From Lysinibacillus timonensis (lineage in GTDB: Bacteria > Bacillota > Bacilli > Bacillales_A > Planococcaceae), in contig NZ_LT985980.1 in the NCBI RefSeq assembly GCF_900291985.1, positions 2,758,001 to 2,822,000 on the forward strand: a stretch of 64,000 nt of DNA, written 5' to 3'. Below are positions 52,321-61,091 of the stretch, one piece after another. Positions within the stretch are counted from its first letter, which is position 1. The number at the start of each line of letters is the position of its first letter. A model generated the notes under the pieces. It searched no databases. It had not been told where the DNA came from and saw only the letters and a list, made by a program, of their open reading frames with translations. The position numbers were made by a program, and so were the translations under genes.

Positions 52321-52525
52321 ATACAGTATTACGGTTACTACAGTAAAGTTTTTTATCCCCTAAAGTTTTCCATTCCGCTTTTTCTCGTTTAGTTCCGCAA
52401 ACCGTTTTCCAATGAAACTTTCTGATGAATAACAAAACTTCTAAGACGAAAGGCAGCCACATAATTGCAAGTAAGCATGCTCGCGGTACATAAAATACAA
52501 CAACCCAAATTTTACATTTCATCAT
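52298..52525 (-). CDS. Possible small membrane protein ahead of PadR
   Basis: A 75-residue frame starting ATGATG behind AAAAGGAG. The first 35 residues form a membrane segment (CLLAIMWLPFVLEVLLFI) and the rest is basic. It ends inside the putative PadR operator, which counts against it. No family recognised; may or may not be expressed. Confidence 0.35.
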   Translation of the reverse strand: MMKCKIWVVVFYVPRACLLAIMWLPFVLEVLLFIRKFHWKTVCGTKREKAEWKTLGDKKLYCSNRNTVSYILYDA

Positions 52526-52592
52526 GTCTCCTTTTCTGGTCTTGGCCTATATATAAAAATTGAAAACAAAGTAAAAAGGAGCGCAATGAACA

Positions 52593-53585
52593 ATGAAGAA
52601 CAAGTTACTTATTCCTGAGGCACCTTTACAACTATTGCCTACACTTGCAGTCATACTAGGCATCAAAGAAGCCATGATTTTGCAACAGCTGCATTACCGC
52701 TTATTGAACTCTCCATATAAAAAAGATGGCTATACATGGTACAGGCATACGTATGCAAACTGGCAAAAACAGTTTCCATTCTATTCGGAAAAAACAATTA
52801 GTCGAGCCTTTTTGACCTTAGAACAGGCGAAGATTATTGTTTCTAGTCAAGAATATAACCCTTACAAAGTGATGAAAACGAAATGGTATCGTATTGATTA
52901 TGAAGAACTGTATCGAAAACTAGATATTCCATATGACTCTGTCTGTCAAACGATTGAAGACATTCATCATCGACTATCAGAAGCGTCCCATTGTGGTGGA
53001 GAAGATGGAGAGGTAGATCCTTGTGAAGACAAGCAGAATCGCCTTGTTAACGATTTAAAGGAAGGTGATAGTGATAATCAAGCTACTGACCCTTTCATAA
53101 CCCCTCATATCAATGAAGGTCAAAATGACATCACCAACTGCACGAAAGAACAGCCAACTGCAAGTCGATTTGACTTTATCCTTGAGGACAATCATGGTCT
53201 GTTAATAAAAGAAGAATTTAAAGAAGAATTAAATAAAAAAAATTATCTTGTCGAGAAGACTCTCGACGTTACAACCAAAATCATTCAGTACTTAAATGCA
53301 CGTACAAATCAAAACTATCGAGTAAACAATCCATCTACCATTCGATTCATTAAGGCAAGATTAAGAGAAGGTTATCAACTAGAGGATTTTAAAAGAGTAA
53401 TTGATGTGAAAGTTAGACAATGGTTAAAAGATCCCAAAATGAAAATATACTTACGACCAAAAACATTATTTAACCCTACAAACTTTGAAAACTACTTAGT
53501 GGAATCAAGAGAACAACAAAATACTAACAAAACAAGAGAAATTAAACCAATTGTTTTAGATTTCTCTTTAGGTGAAGAAGAGTAA
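52593..53585 (+). CDS. Phage-type replication initiator / DnaD-like protein
   Basis: A 330-residue protein. The N-terminal wHTH-like part (about residues 1-115) has GIKEAMILQQLHYRLLNSPY and YTWYRHTYANWQKQFPF. The linker is acidic. The C-terminal domain (about 225-305) is the conserved phage domain: IIQYLNARTNQNYR, RLREGYQLEDFKRVIDVKVR and YLRPKTLFNPTNFENYL. Such proteins load or recruit the phage helicase. A DnaB-type gene follows, so the two form a replication module. Confidence 0.85.
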   Translation: MKNKLLIPEAPLQLLPTLAVILGIKEAMILQQLHYRLLNSPYKKDGYTWYRHTYANWQKQFPFYSEKTISRAFLTLEQAKIIVSSQEYNPYKVMKTKWYRIDYEELYRKLDIPYDSVCQTIEDIHHRLSEASHCGGEDGEVDPCEDKQNRLVNDLKEGDSDNQATDPFITPHINEGQNDITNCTKEQPTASRFDFILEDNHGLLIKEEFKEELNKKNYLVEKTLDVTTKIIQYLNARTNQNYRVNNPSTIRFIKARLREGYQLEDFKRVIDVKVRQWLKDPKMKIYLRPKTLFNPTNFENYLVESREQQNTNKTREIKPIVLDFSLGEEE

Positions 53586-53721
53586 CATAGCTGTTAGAAA
53601 CGTTTAATAACAAGGGACTCAGTGCCTAAAGTATAAAGAAATGGCATCAAAAGTTAACAGAGAAAGGATCTATACTAGCTCGCTCATTCAGTACGAAGCA
53701 CAAATAAGGGGGTTACAACAA

Positions 53722-55044
53722 ATGGCAAAGGACTTAAGCATAGAACTGCTTGAAAAAAGCTTACTCGGAACGATGCTAAATGAAAATTACTTGATACGTG
53801 ACACAAATTTAAAGCCAGCTATGTTTCAATCACAAATTCATCAATCGATTTTTCAAGCAATGCAGCAACTAGCTCATAAGGCACAACCTGTCGACTACAT
53901 TACCATTCTGACGATGGTCGAACCGAAAGAAGTAGGAGGGGCTCCGTATGTATCAAGCCTAAAAACATATGCCGATTCCGATAAATTCGAAGCTTATTAT
54001 GGAATGGTTGTAGATGCTTGGCGAGAAAGAGAAAAACAGCAAATCCTAGTTCAAGCCCAAACGAATAACTGGTCCATTGAACAGGTGCAAAAAACGTTGG
54101 ATGACATTCAAACCATGACAACAACTGTCAATACCGATATTATGGATGACCTTGTCAAGATGTCCGAACGCCCATATAAACCGTTAAAAGAAATGAAGGC
54201 TATCCCAACGAAATTAAAGGAGCTAGATCACCTCCTAGTAGGGTTTAAAAAAGGGGAGTTGACCATTGTAGCAGGCAGACCTTCTATGGGGAAAACAGAT
54301 GTCATGAATTACTTTGCTATTACTGCAGGACAAGCTGGATATCTTCCCATCATCTTCTCTTTAGAAATGAACAAAACGATGCTCATTGACCGTCTAATTG
54401 CAGCATCCGGAAAAATCAGCCGCTTAAAAATGCGAGATCCATATCAATATTTTACCGAAAAGCAAAAGGATAACTGGATCGCCACCTTAACCGAAGTGAG
54501 CAAAGCGAATATCCATATCGATGATCGAGCTGGTCTAACAGTTAGTCAAATGCGAGCACAAACTAGGAAAATTAGCCATTCCATTCCGGGGAGTAGACCG
54601 ATTATATTTATCGACTATTTACAAATTATCCACTCAAACGATATAGGGGGTGGGACTCAGGCAACCATTATCGGTAAAATAAGCTGGGAACTAAAACAAA
54701 TGGCCAAGGAGTTTGATTGCCCTGTAGTTTGTCTAGCACAATTGAATCGAAGTGTGGAATCACGACAAAACAAACGCCCATTAATGAGTGATCTACGCGA
54801 CTCAGGAAATATTGAACAAGATGCAGACGTCATTATCCTTCTTTATCGAGATTCTTATTACGCAGAAAGAAGTGATCTTATATTGCATAATGAAGTAGAA
54901 CAAGAAATGACAGAGCAGGAAACAGTAGATGAGAAAGGAATTGAGAGACTAGAATTTATCGTCGCCAAAAATCGGAACGGCCCAACAGGAATTGTTGCGG
55001 CAAACTATCGCAAAACAACTGGACAAATTTCAGATAGAAAATAG
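53722..55044 (+). CDS. DnaB-type replicative helicase (phage-like)
   Basis: A 440-residue protein from ATG 53722, chosen because AAGGGGG (53706-53712) precedes it and MAKDLSIELLEKSLLGTML matches DnaB N-termini; ATG 53641 lacks a site. N-terminal DnaB domain to about 130, then the RecA-like domain: Walker A GRPSMGKTDVM, FSLEMNKTML, Walker B IIFIDYLQIIHS, and DLRDSGNIEQDADVIILLYRD. A 5'-3' hexameric helicase. It is too diverged and oddly placed to be the host's main DnaB. Confidence 0.88.
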   Translation: MAKDLSIELLEKSLLGTMLNENYLIRDTNLKPAMFQSQIHQSIFQAMQQLAHKAQPVDYITILTMVEPKEVGGAPYVSSLKTYADSDKFEAYYGMVVDAWREREKQQILVQAQTNNWSIEQVQKTLDDIQTMTTTVNTDIMDDLVKMSERPYKPLKEMKAIPTKLKELDHLLVGFKKGELTIVAGRPSMGKTDVMNYFAITAGQAGYLPIIFSLEMNKTMLIDRLIAASGKISRLKMRDPYQYFTEKQKDNWIATLTEVSKANIHIDDRAGLTVSQMRAQTRKISHSIPGSRPIIFIDYLQIIHSNDIGGGTQATIIGKISWELKQMAKEFDCPVVCLAQLNRSVESRQNKRPLMSDLRDSGNIEQDADVIILLYRDSYYAERSDLILHNEVEQEMTEQETVDEKGIERLEFIVAKNRNGPTGIVAANYRKTTGQISDRK

Positions 55045-55053
55045 GTTTGTGGC

Positions 55054-55512
55054 ATGGAAGTATATCGAAATATAGGAACGCTATTTGACGAAGCAATCAT
55101 GTTTGATGAACCATACGCGGCACATTATATTTATTTCGCTGTAATGAAAGGCAAAGTGACATTTCTAGATTCGGTGGAAAAGCTCTATCGCTTGTCTCTC
55201 TCAGAGGAGGAAGAAAAAGAGTTTCAGAGAATGCGTGCAAAAGATGTCCTTAATATGAGGCCAATTAAAATATATGCAATTAAATGTAGCGCGGATTGCT
55301 ATGCCTTCTACTTTGCTAGCAATGCGCTTGAAGCTAGAGAACTTCACTTCAAACACTATGGCCAGCTGGTGAACAAAATTACCAGCTGCTACAATCAAAT
55401 GATTGATACGTCTATTTATTATCCAGCTTCAAAACAAACGAAAAGCTTTCGTGAGTTGATGAAAGAGAAAGATGAGATCCCCTGTTTGGTAGTAGAGTTG
55501 GAGGAGAAGTGA
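55054..55512 (+). CDS. Protein of unknown function in the replication module
   Basis: A 152-residue protein starting 9 bp after the helicase stop, hence in the same transcript. Parts: YAAHYIYFAVMKGKVTFLDS, YRLSLSEEEEKEFQRMRA, IYAIKCSADCYAFYFASNAL. Small mixed alpha/beta fold is likely. I recognise no family. The conserved-looking AIKCSADCYAFYFA resembles accessory proteins of mobile replication modules, but I cannot say more. Confidence 0.7.
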   Translation: MEVYRNIGTLFDEAIMFDEPYAAHYIYFAVMKGKVTFLDSVEKLYRLSLSEEEEKEFQRMRAKDVLNMRPIKIYAIKCSADCYAFYFASNALEARELHFKHYGQLVNKITSCYNQMIDTSIYYPASKQTKSFRELMKEKDEIPCLVVELEEK

Positions 55513-55810
55513 ACGCTTAAGTAATGGGGTATTATGATTGGAAATGGCGGTAATGTGAAAATATTATAAAAAAACCACTCGCAGGACATTCCACAAAGGA
55601 AAAGCCAAGGACATAAAATCAGAAAGCAGAACCCTCTTGCCAGTTTTTTTTAAAGAAATGAGTGCCTTATATCATTCAAATAATAGATCGTAATGCGAGA
55701 ACTCTGCTTATTTTGGTAATTCCTTCCCCTTTAATGTTACAATTCTTTCATATCACCAAAAATGATAGAATAGTTTCATATTCTATTGCTTATAGAAAGA
55801 GGACGTTTGA

Positions 55811-57124
55811 ATGAAGCGAAATAAACTCAAACTAATAATCATTTTATCGTTCATTCTATTTTTATTGTTTATTAGTATAAATGTGTATTCATCGTATGTG
55901 AAAATAGAAAGCACGGTAGAAGCATCCATTGCAAATCAAAGTGTGGAAATGGCAGAATCGATTGCAGCGTCGATTGATACGGATACATATAAACAATTTT
56001 TACAAGACCCGGTTGAAAATGAACACTATTGGGAAATTAGAGACTACCTAAATGATGCTAGAGAGAAAATAGGTGCACTCTATGTATATACACTAAAAAT
56101 TGATAATCCCAAAGTTTCAACGGCTTTAATTATGGGGTTGCCGGAAGACGATCCACTTGACTATGCCATTGGAACTCCTTGTACAGTACCAGAAGAACAA
56201 GTGAAAAGAGCTTATGAAGGAAAAACGTATGTAACAAGTATTATTAAAGATGAATTGTTAGGCTTAAACTATATATCTGTTGGCGCCCCGATTAAGGACG
56301 ATGTAGGCAATATTATCGGATATTTAGGGATTGATATTAGTGTAGAGCAATTAAACGCAATTGAAGGAAAAGTGATTGAAAGTAGTATTTCAGTCCTTTT
56401 ATTTAATGGCCTATTTGTTTTGATCGTCATCATAACGGTAGTACTTATGCAAAATTGGTATCAGAAAGAGACGAAAAAAGAAGTTGAAGATACAGAAGAT
56501 ACTTATCACGCAGAAATAAAAGCACTTCTTGCTTCTGTCTCCTCCATAAGACATGACTTTGCGAACCATGTTCAAGTATTGCATGGCCTTTTATTAATAG
56601 GAAAGTCGGAGCAAGCACTTGAATACTTATCGTCTATGTCCAAAGAAATTCATAGCATTAAATCGATTAATGTGAATATTAAACACCCTGGCTTAATGGT
56701 CCTAATACAAACCAAAAAACTGTCAGCACAAAACCAACATATTGATATGGAAGTTTCCGTTTCGGATGATCCGTTCAGTCATATGAAAACAACCGATTTA
56801 ATTCGTTTATTATCAAACTTAATAGATAATGCAATTGATGCAACGATTGAGTTACCTGAAACTGAACGTGAAATCACGATTGACTGTCAAACAAATGGCA
56901 ACCAATATGAATTTTTAATTAGCAATACAGGACCGAAAATTACAGATATGGACAAGATCTTTAAACAAGGGTTTTCAACTAAAAAAGATGTGCAAGGCAA
57001 GTTGAGAGGACAAGGGTTATTCATTGTAAAAAACATCGTCACGAAATATAACGGAAAAATAACCATTGACTCTAGTGAAGCAGAAACCACCGTCTTTGTG
57101 GAAATTCCTATAAAAAAATCTTAA
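55811..57124 (+). CDS. Sensor histidine kinase, Spo0B/CitA-type dimerisation domain
   Basis: A 437-residue membrane kinase: membrane segment 1 (about 8-27), an outside sensor of Cache type (about 30-190: GTPCTVPEEQVKRAYEGKTY, YISVGAPIKDDVGNIIGYLG), segment 2 (about 195-216), a Spo0B-type H box SIRHDFANHVQVLHGL (His about 250), N box NLIDNAIDAT, and the ATP lid region GKLRGQGLFIVKNIV. The RHDxxNH form is that of the CitA/DcuS and AgrC-like groups. No response regulator gene lies beside it, which is unusual for this group. Confidence 0.88.
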   Translation: MKRNKLKLIIILSFILFLLFISINVYSSYVKIESTVEASIANQSVEMAESIAASIDTDTYKQFLQDPVENEHYWEIRDYLNDAREKIGALYVYTLKIDNPKVSTALIMGLPEDDPLDYAIGTPCTVPEEQVKRAYEGKTYVTSIIKDELLGLNYISVGAPIKDDVGNIIGYLGIDISVEQLNAIEGKVIESSISVLLFNGLFVLIVIITVVLMQNWYQKETKKEVEDTEDTYHAEIKALLASVSSIRHDFANHVQVLHGLLLIGKSEQALEYLSSMSKEIHSIKSINVNIKHPGLMVLIQTKKLSAQNQHIDMEVSVSDDPFSHMKTTDLIRLLSNLIDNAIDATIELPETEREITIDCQTNGNQYEFLISNTGPKITDMDKIFKQGFSTKKDVQGKLRGQGLFIVKNIVTKYNGKITIDSSEAETTVFVEIPIKKS

Positions 57125-57174
57125 AAGGACACGAGGGTACGGGCAAACGTTCCGGCAATTAGATGTTCAAAAGT

Positions 57175-57226
57175 AAAGGATAGATGAACAGGAGTGTTGA
57201 AATCCCTGTAAGCATCTATCCTTTTT
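57175..57226 (+). terminator. Rho-independent terminator after kinase gene
   Basis: aaaggatagatg (57175-57186) pairs with catctatccttt (57213-57224), followed by ttg. Confidence 0.85.
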
Positions 57227-57356
57227 GTAATTCCCATTAAATATTTGCAGATATTATTTTTCTATAGATTTTATGCAATTAGAAGGGAAATTACATAGTA
57301 AACTCAAATAGATATATAGAAGAAGAATCAATAGTTTTAGAAAAGGGGATTAGACT

Positions 57357-58271
57357 ATGCGTATTTTAGTTTTAGGAGCTGGGGGAATTGGTGGTTACTT
57401 TGGTGGCCGTTTAGTAGAAAAAGGGGAAGACGTTACATTTCTTGTCCGTAGTAGGAGAAAGCAACAGCTGGAGGAAACTGGCTTAAATATCCGCAGTGTG
57501 AACGGAGACTTCTCATGTACTCCACAATTAATAACAAAAGAGGATCAAGCAGCACCATTTGATGTCGTGCTATTTTCAACAAAAGCTTATCACTTAGAGG
57601 AAGCAATCAATGATCTTAAACCATTTGTAGGTGAACATACAGTGATTATTCCGCTATTAAATGGTTTTGCACATCTATCTCCATTACAACAAGCATTTGG
57701 CGAGGAACGTGTGATCGGCGGCTTGTGCTTTATTGAAACGACGTTAAATGAGGCCGGAGATGTTGTACAGGCAAGTAAAGCACATCGACTTGTATTTGGC
57801 GAATTCAATCAGACAAAGACAGAGCGAGTCAACAAAATTGCAGATGCATTTAGTGGGACAAAAGCGAGCTTTGTGCTAAGTGATCATATTGTCCAAGATA
57901 TATGGCATAAGTATTTATTTATTACCGCTATGTCAGGTGTAACTTCTCTAACACGTGCACCAATTGGACCTATTCGAGAAAGCGATGGAGGACAAGACTT
58001 TATCCAAGCTGTACTTGAAGAAATCGTACAAGTTATGCGTGCATATGGCGCGCCAGTTGCTGATAATATAGTAGAAGTGCATATGCAAACAATGAATAGC
58101 CTCTCTTATGAGATGAAATCCTCTATGCAACGGGATATGGAAAAAGGGTTGCAGACAGAAGGGGAGCATCTACAAGGGTATTTACTTCAACTAGCAGAAG
58201 AATACAAGATTGAAACACCTTTGTTAAAGGCAATTTATCAAAACCTAAAAGTGTACGAAAAGATGCAATAA
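57357..58271 (+). CDS. panE: 2-dehydropantoate 2-reductase (PanE/ApbA family)
   Basis: A 304-residue protein. N-terminal Rossmann motif MRILVLGAGGIGGYFGGRL, substrate region LLNGFAHLSPL, and the catalytic Lys in DIWHKYLFITAMSGVTSLTR. The usual reaction is NADPH reduction of ketopantoate to pantoate in CoA synthesis. PanE-like paralogs with other substrates are common in Bacillales and this gene is not next to panBCD, so the symbol is tentative. Confidence 0.85.
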   Translation: MRILVLGAGGIGGYFGGRLVEKGEDVTFLVRSRRKQQLEETGLNIRSVNGDFSCTPQLITKEDQAAPFDVVLFSTKAYHLEEAINDLKPFVGEHTVIIPLLNGFAHLSPLQQAFGEERVIGGLCFIETTLNEAGDVVQASKAHRLVFGEFNQTKTERVNKIADAFSGTKASFVLSDHIVQDIWHKYLFITAMSGVTSLTRAPIGPIRESDGGQDFIQAVLEEIVQVMRAYGAPVADNIVEVHMQTMNSLSYEMKSSMQRDMEKGLQTEGEHLQGYLLQLAEEYKIETPLLKAIYQNLKVYEKMQ

Positions 58272-58278
58272 GTAAAAT

Positions 58279-58302
58279 GGGGGACGAAACTGTCCCTTTT
58301 TA
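58279..58302 (+). terminator. Short terminator after panE-like gene
   Basis: gggac-gaaact-gtccc followed by tttttaaaa. Confidence 0.65.
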
Positions 58303-58379
58303 AAATTATATGAGAAACTTTATTATATCCCGTGCGGAGGCTTTAAAGCGAATTGCTGAAGAAACTGGAGGCTATTTTG

Positions 58380-59081
58380 GTGAATAACCTAAACCACATA
58401 ACATGTGAAAAAAGATCCTATACACACGAGTTTACATCTCATCAACACGAGTTTGGACAGCTTTTATTTCCTTTAAGAGGCTCATTAGAGATTCAAACAA
58501 ATTGCCAGGAAATCCATATGAACTCAGATTATTGCTTTTATATTCCTCCTAAGTTAGTGCACAACTACCGTTCTATGGACAGCAATGAGTTCTTAATCTT
58601 AGATATTCCAACTCAATACTTGCCTGAAAATACAAATGATATGTACATTCGGCTAGACCAACAATGGGCTTCCATTCGTTATTTGCTATTGGAAGAGACG
58701 AAGAGTAAAGAGAACATATCCGCTTTAGAAAACTTAACTAGATATGTGACGAATAAACTTGAAATTTCAATGCCAACCTCAATTGAATACATTCATAACC
58801 ATTATAAAGAGCCCATCAGATTAGACACTCTAGCAAAATTGGAGCATTACCACCCAGTGTATTATTCTTCATGGTTTAAGAAACAGACAGGGAAAAGTCC
58901 AAGAGATTATATTTCTGATCTTCGTTTGAAAGAGGCAAAACATTTACTAATCGCAACAGAGTGGTCGATGTCGGATATAAGTGAAGAATTACATTTTGAG
59001 AATTCTTCGTCGTTTACAAGGTGGTTTGTGAATTGTGAGGGGATAGCTCCACAAAAATATAGAATGCTTAATAAGAGATAA
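58380..59081 (+). CDS. AraC family transcriptional regulator
   Basis: A 233-residue protein from GTG 58380, eight bases after GGAGG. N-terminal cupin sensor (about 1-90: HQHEFGQLLFPLRGSLEI, YCFYIPPKLVHNYR) and C-terminal double HTH (about 135-230: IRLDTLAKLEHYHPVYYSSW, FKKQTGKSPRDYISDLRLKE, ENSSSFTRWFVNCEG). The next gene, an EamA exporter, is in the same direction 92 bp away and is the likely target. Confidence 0.9.
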   Translation: MNNLNHITCEKRSYTHEFTSHQHEFGQLLFPLRGSLEIQTNCQEIHMNSDYCFYIPPKLVHNYRSMDSNEFLILDIPTQYLPENTNDMYIRLDQQWASIRYLLLEETKSKENISALENLTRYVTNKLEISMPTSIEYIHNHYKEPIRLDTLAKLEHYHPVYYSSWFKKQTGKSPRDYISDLRLKEAKHLLIATEWSMSDISEELHFENSSSFTRWFVNCEGIAPQKYRMLNKR

Positions 59082-59173
59082 AAAGGTTATTAAATTTGGT
59101 AAAGAAAACGTTTAGGGGATTTTCTATGCTAAGTTTAATAGTTCTTTTTATCTTTTTTATTGAGGTGAGCAAC

Positions 59174-60085
59174 ATGAAGGAAAAATGGTCTCCTTTTTTT
59201 GTCTTATTTGCTGCAGTGCTTTGGGGAACGACGGGGACAACGCAGGCACTTGCCCCAGAAACAGTACATCCTATTGCAATTGGTGCGACCCGCTTAGCTG
59301 TAGGAGGTTTGTTTTTATTAGGAATCGTCATAGTAAAAGGGAAATTCAACTTTCAACATTGGCCAATTAAGACGACGATTATGGCTTCCTTATGCATGGC
59401 ATTATATCAACCATTATTTTTTTCGGCCGTTTCCATAACTGGCGTAGCCATTGGGACTGTTATAGCCATTGGAAGTGCACCCATCTTTTCAGGTTTAATC
59501 GAATGGGTCTATTTGAAGGTTCGCCCATTTAAAATTTGGTGGTTCTCTACTTTTCTCTCCATCGTAGGATGTTTAATGCTCTTTATGAATAAGGAATCTG
59601 TAAATGTAGACGCAGTAGGAATTGTCATGTCATTAGGGGCAGGGTTCGCTTTTGCAAGCTATACCGTAATTAGTAGAGAATTGATAGCAAAGCAGTCGTC
59701 ACTATCAGTAGTAGCAGTAGTTTTTACGCTAAGTGGGCTTTTTTTATCGCCACTACTATTTATATTTGATATGTCTTGGATCATGAGTTTACAAGGTATA
59801 GGTGTTAGTTTGCAACTTGGAATTGTGGCAACTGGGATTGCCTATTTGCTTTTTGCTAAAGGGCTTACCCATATCTCATCATCCACTGCAGTGACACTTT
59901 CATTGATGGAACCATTAACTGCAGCATTATTAGGGGTCCTAATAGTAGGCGAACACTTAACGATTACATCTTGGTTTGGAATTTTTCTTTTAATGTTAGG
60001 AATTGGCTTACTCATATGGTCTTCTAAAAATACCGGTTCAAAGGAAGTATCTTTTGAAAGTCAGGATAATAAATTCCAATATTAG
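59174..60085 (+). CDS. EamA/DMT family transporter
   Basis: A 303-residue, ten-segment drug/metabolite transporter from ATG 59174 (GAGGTGA ahead; an upstream TTG/ATG extension lacks a site). Two EamA halves: VLWGTTGTTQALAPETVHPI in the first and YLLFAKGLTHISSSTAVTLS then LMEPLTAALLGVLIVGE in the second. Exports amino acids or small metabolites; substrate unknown. Probably controlled by the AraC-type neighbour. Confidence 0.9.
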   Translation: MKEKWSPFFVLFAAVLWGTTGTTQALAPETVHPIAIGATRLAVGGLFLLGIVIVKGKFNFQHWPIKTTIMASLCMALYQPLFFSAVSITGVAIGTVIAIGSAPIFSGLIEWVYLKVRPFKIWWFSTFLSIVGCLMLFMNKESVNVDAVGIVMSLGAGFAFASYTVISRELIAKQSSLSVVAVVFTLSGLFLSPLLFIFDMSWIMSLQGIGVSLQLGIVATGIAYLLFAKGLTHISSSTAVTLSLMEPLTAALLGVLIVGEHLTITSWFGIFLLMLGIGLLIWSSKNTGSKEVSFESQDNKFQY

Positions 60086-60086
60086 T

Positions 60087-60121
60087 GGAAACCCTAGTAG
60101 TAAAAAACAACGGGGGTTTCC
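60087..60121 (+). promoter_or_regulatory. Hairpin covering the YusW-like ribosome site
   Basis: ggaaaccc (60087-60094) pairs perfectly with gggtttcc (60114-60121). The right arm includes the only ribosome site (GGGGG) of the gene starting at 60123. No T tract follows. It may regulate translation, or simply stall transcription after eamA. Confidence 0.5.
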
Positions 60122-60122
60122 C

Positions 60123-60653
60123 ATGAGAAAATTCAGATTATACACTGCAGCTATAGTAGTTTTCCTCATTCTTTCAGGATGCAATGCAGATGATGACCAA
60201 GTAACAAATGTACCTGAAAACGTACCAGTTGAACAAGATGGTGCCGTTACCCAAAATGGAACAACTACCCAAAATGGAACAAATACGCAAACGGACGCAA
60301 CTACCCAAAGTGATACGAATCAAACAGAACAAGCAACGATTCCTTTTACGAACTTTGATTTGGATGTAAAGTATGACAATAACCAAGAATACGACGTTGA
60401 TTATGAAAGTGAACAGAATGGAATGGAAGCGGAAATTAAAGATGATCGAGCAAATAATCAATTAAAAGGTGACGAAGCATTTGCAGTGCTTCAACCGATA
60501 TTTGAACAATTAACTTTTAACAAAGAGACGCCAGAGGAAGAGGTGATTTCGGAAGTTGTAAACGCCTTTAACTTAGATGGAAATTACCAGGAATTTGAAT
60601 TAGATGTTGAATTCCCTGATGGGACAGAAAAGGAATATAATGTTAGAAAGTAG
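60123..60653 (+). CDS. YusW-like lipoprotein
   Basis: A 176-residue lipoprotein from ATG 60123. Signal peptide with lipobox LSGC (Cys about 20), then a Thr/Gln/Asn linker with repeated TQNGT/TQSDT units, then a YusW-type domain (about 80-175: FTNFDLDVKYDNNQEYDVDY, AFNLDGNYQEFELDVEFPDG). YusW-family proteins are surface lipoproteins of Bacillales of unknown function. An ATG at 60003 is in frame but lies inside the transporter gene. Confidence 0.85.
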   Translation: MRKFRLYTAAIVVFLILSGCNADDDQVTNVPENVPVEQDGAVTQNGTTTQNGTNTQTDATTQSDTNQTEQATIPFTNFDLDVKYDNNQEYDVDYESEQNGMEAEIKDDRANNQLKGDEAFAVLQPIFEQLTFNKETPEEEVISEVVNAFNLDGNYQEFELDVEFPDGTEKEYNVRK

Positions 60654-60737
60654 AATTAACTGCTTTTTGCCAAATCGTAATTCCAAAGTGACACATATCC
60701 GCTCTTAATTTTCAATAAAACAGAAGTATGAGTGAAG

Positions 60738-60912
60738 TTGAAATCTAGTTAAAAAGTGTTATACTAAAATTAAGAAAAGCGTAAAATAAAAAGACCGCAT
60801 AGTGCAGCTAACACTATACGGTCTATAGTAAGTCATCGCACTAAAGGCGATTGGCAGGTTGAAGTAAATCACCCTAAACCCGGCAAGGTATTAGAGGGTG
60901 GTTTACTTTTTT
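60738..60912 (+). ncRNA. Candidate antisense RNA antitoxin with promoter and terminator
   Basis: Promoter TTGAAA (60738-60743), 16 bases, TATACT (60760-60765). The RNA would start near 60772 and end at the terminator agtaaatcaccct (60863-60875) / agggtggtttact (60895-60907) followed by T residues to 60912: about 140 nt with no good coding frame. It overlaps the 3' end and the 3' untranslated part of the holin-like toxin gene on the other strand, as RatA and SR4 do for TxpA and BsrG in B. subtilis. Confidence 0.65.
60780..60824 (-). terminator. Terminator of the toxin transcript (minus strand)
   Basis: agaccgcatagtg (60792-60804) pairs with cactatacggtct (60812-60824), one mismatch. On the minus strand it is followed by tttttatttt, a proper U tract. 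Confidence 0.75.
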
Positions 60913-60998
60913 CGTGAAAAAGTAAACGACAATGTTAAGACCGTCACAATGAGTGAACCGAAACTTATCATGAGCGTTAAAGACTCATATATTGTCAT
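60903..60998 (-). CDS. Holin-like type I toxin peptide (31 residues)
   Basis: ATG 60998 to TAA 60903: MTIYESLTLMISFGSLIVTV then LTLSFTFSRKK. This is the putative holin-like toxin plan: MTxYExLxLMIxF at the start, one membrane segment, and a basic RKK end. AAAGGAG lies nine bases upstream (61008-61014); ATGs at 61004 and 61007 are in frame but too close to it. A small stem ctccac-gttt-tgtggag sits just before the ribosome site. Members depolarise the membrane when overmade. Overlaps the antisense RNA unit at its 3' end. Confidence 0.8.
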   Translation of the reverse strand: MTIYESLTLMISFGSLIVTVLTLSFTFSRKK

Positions 60999-61091
60999 TG
61001 GCATCATCTCCTTTCCCTCCACAAAACGTGGAGTCATCGGAATGACAGATATGCCAATCACCCTAGATACCTTGTACTTACTACTCTACTA

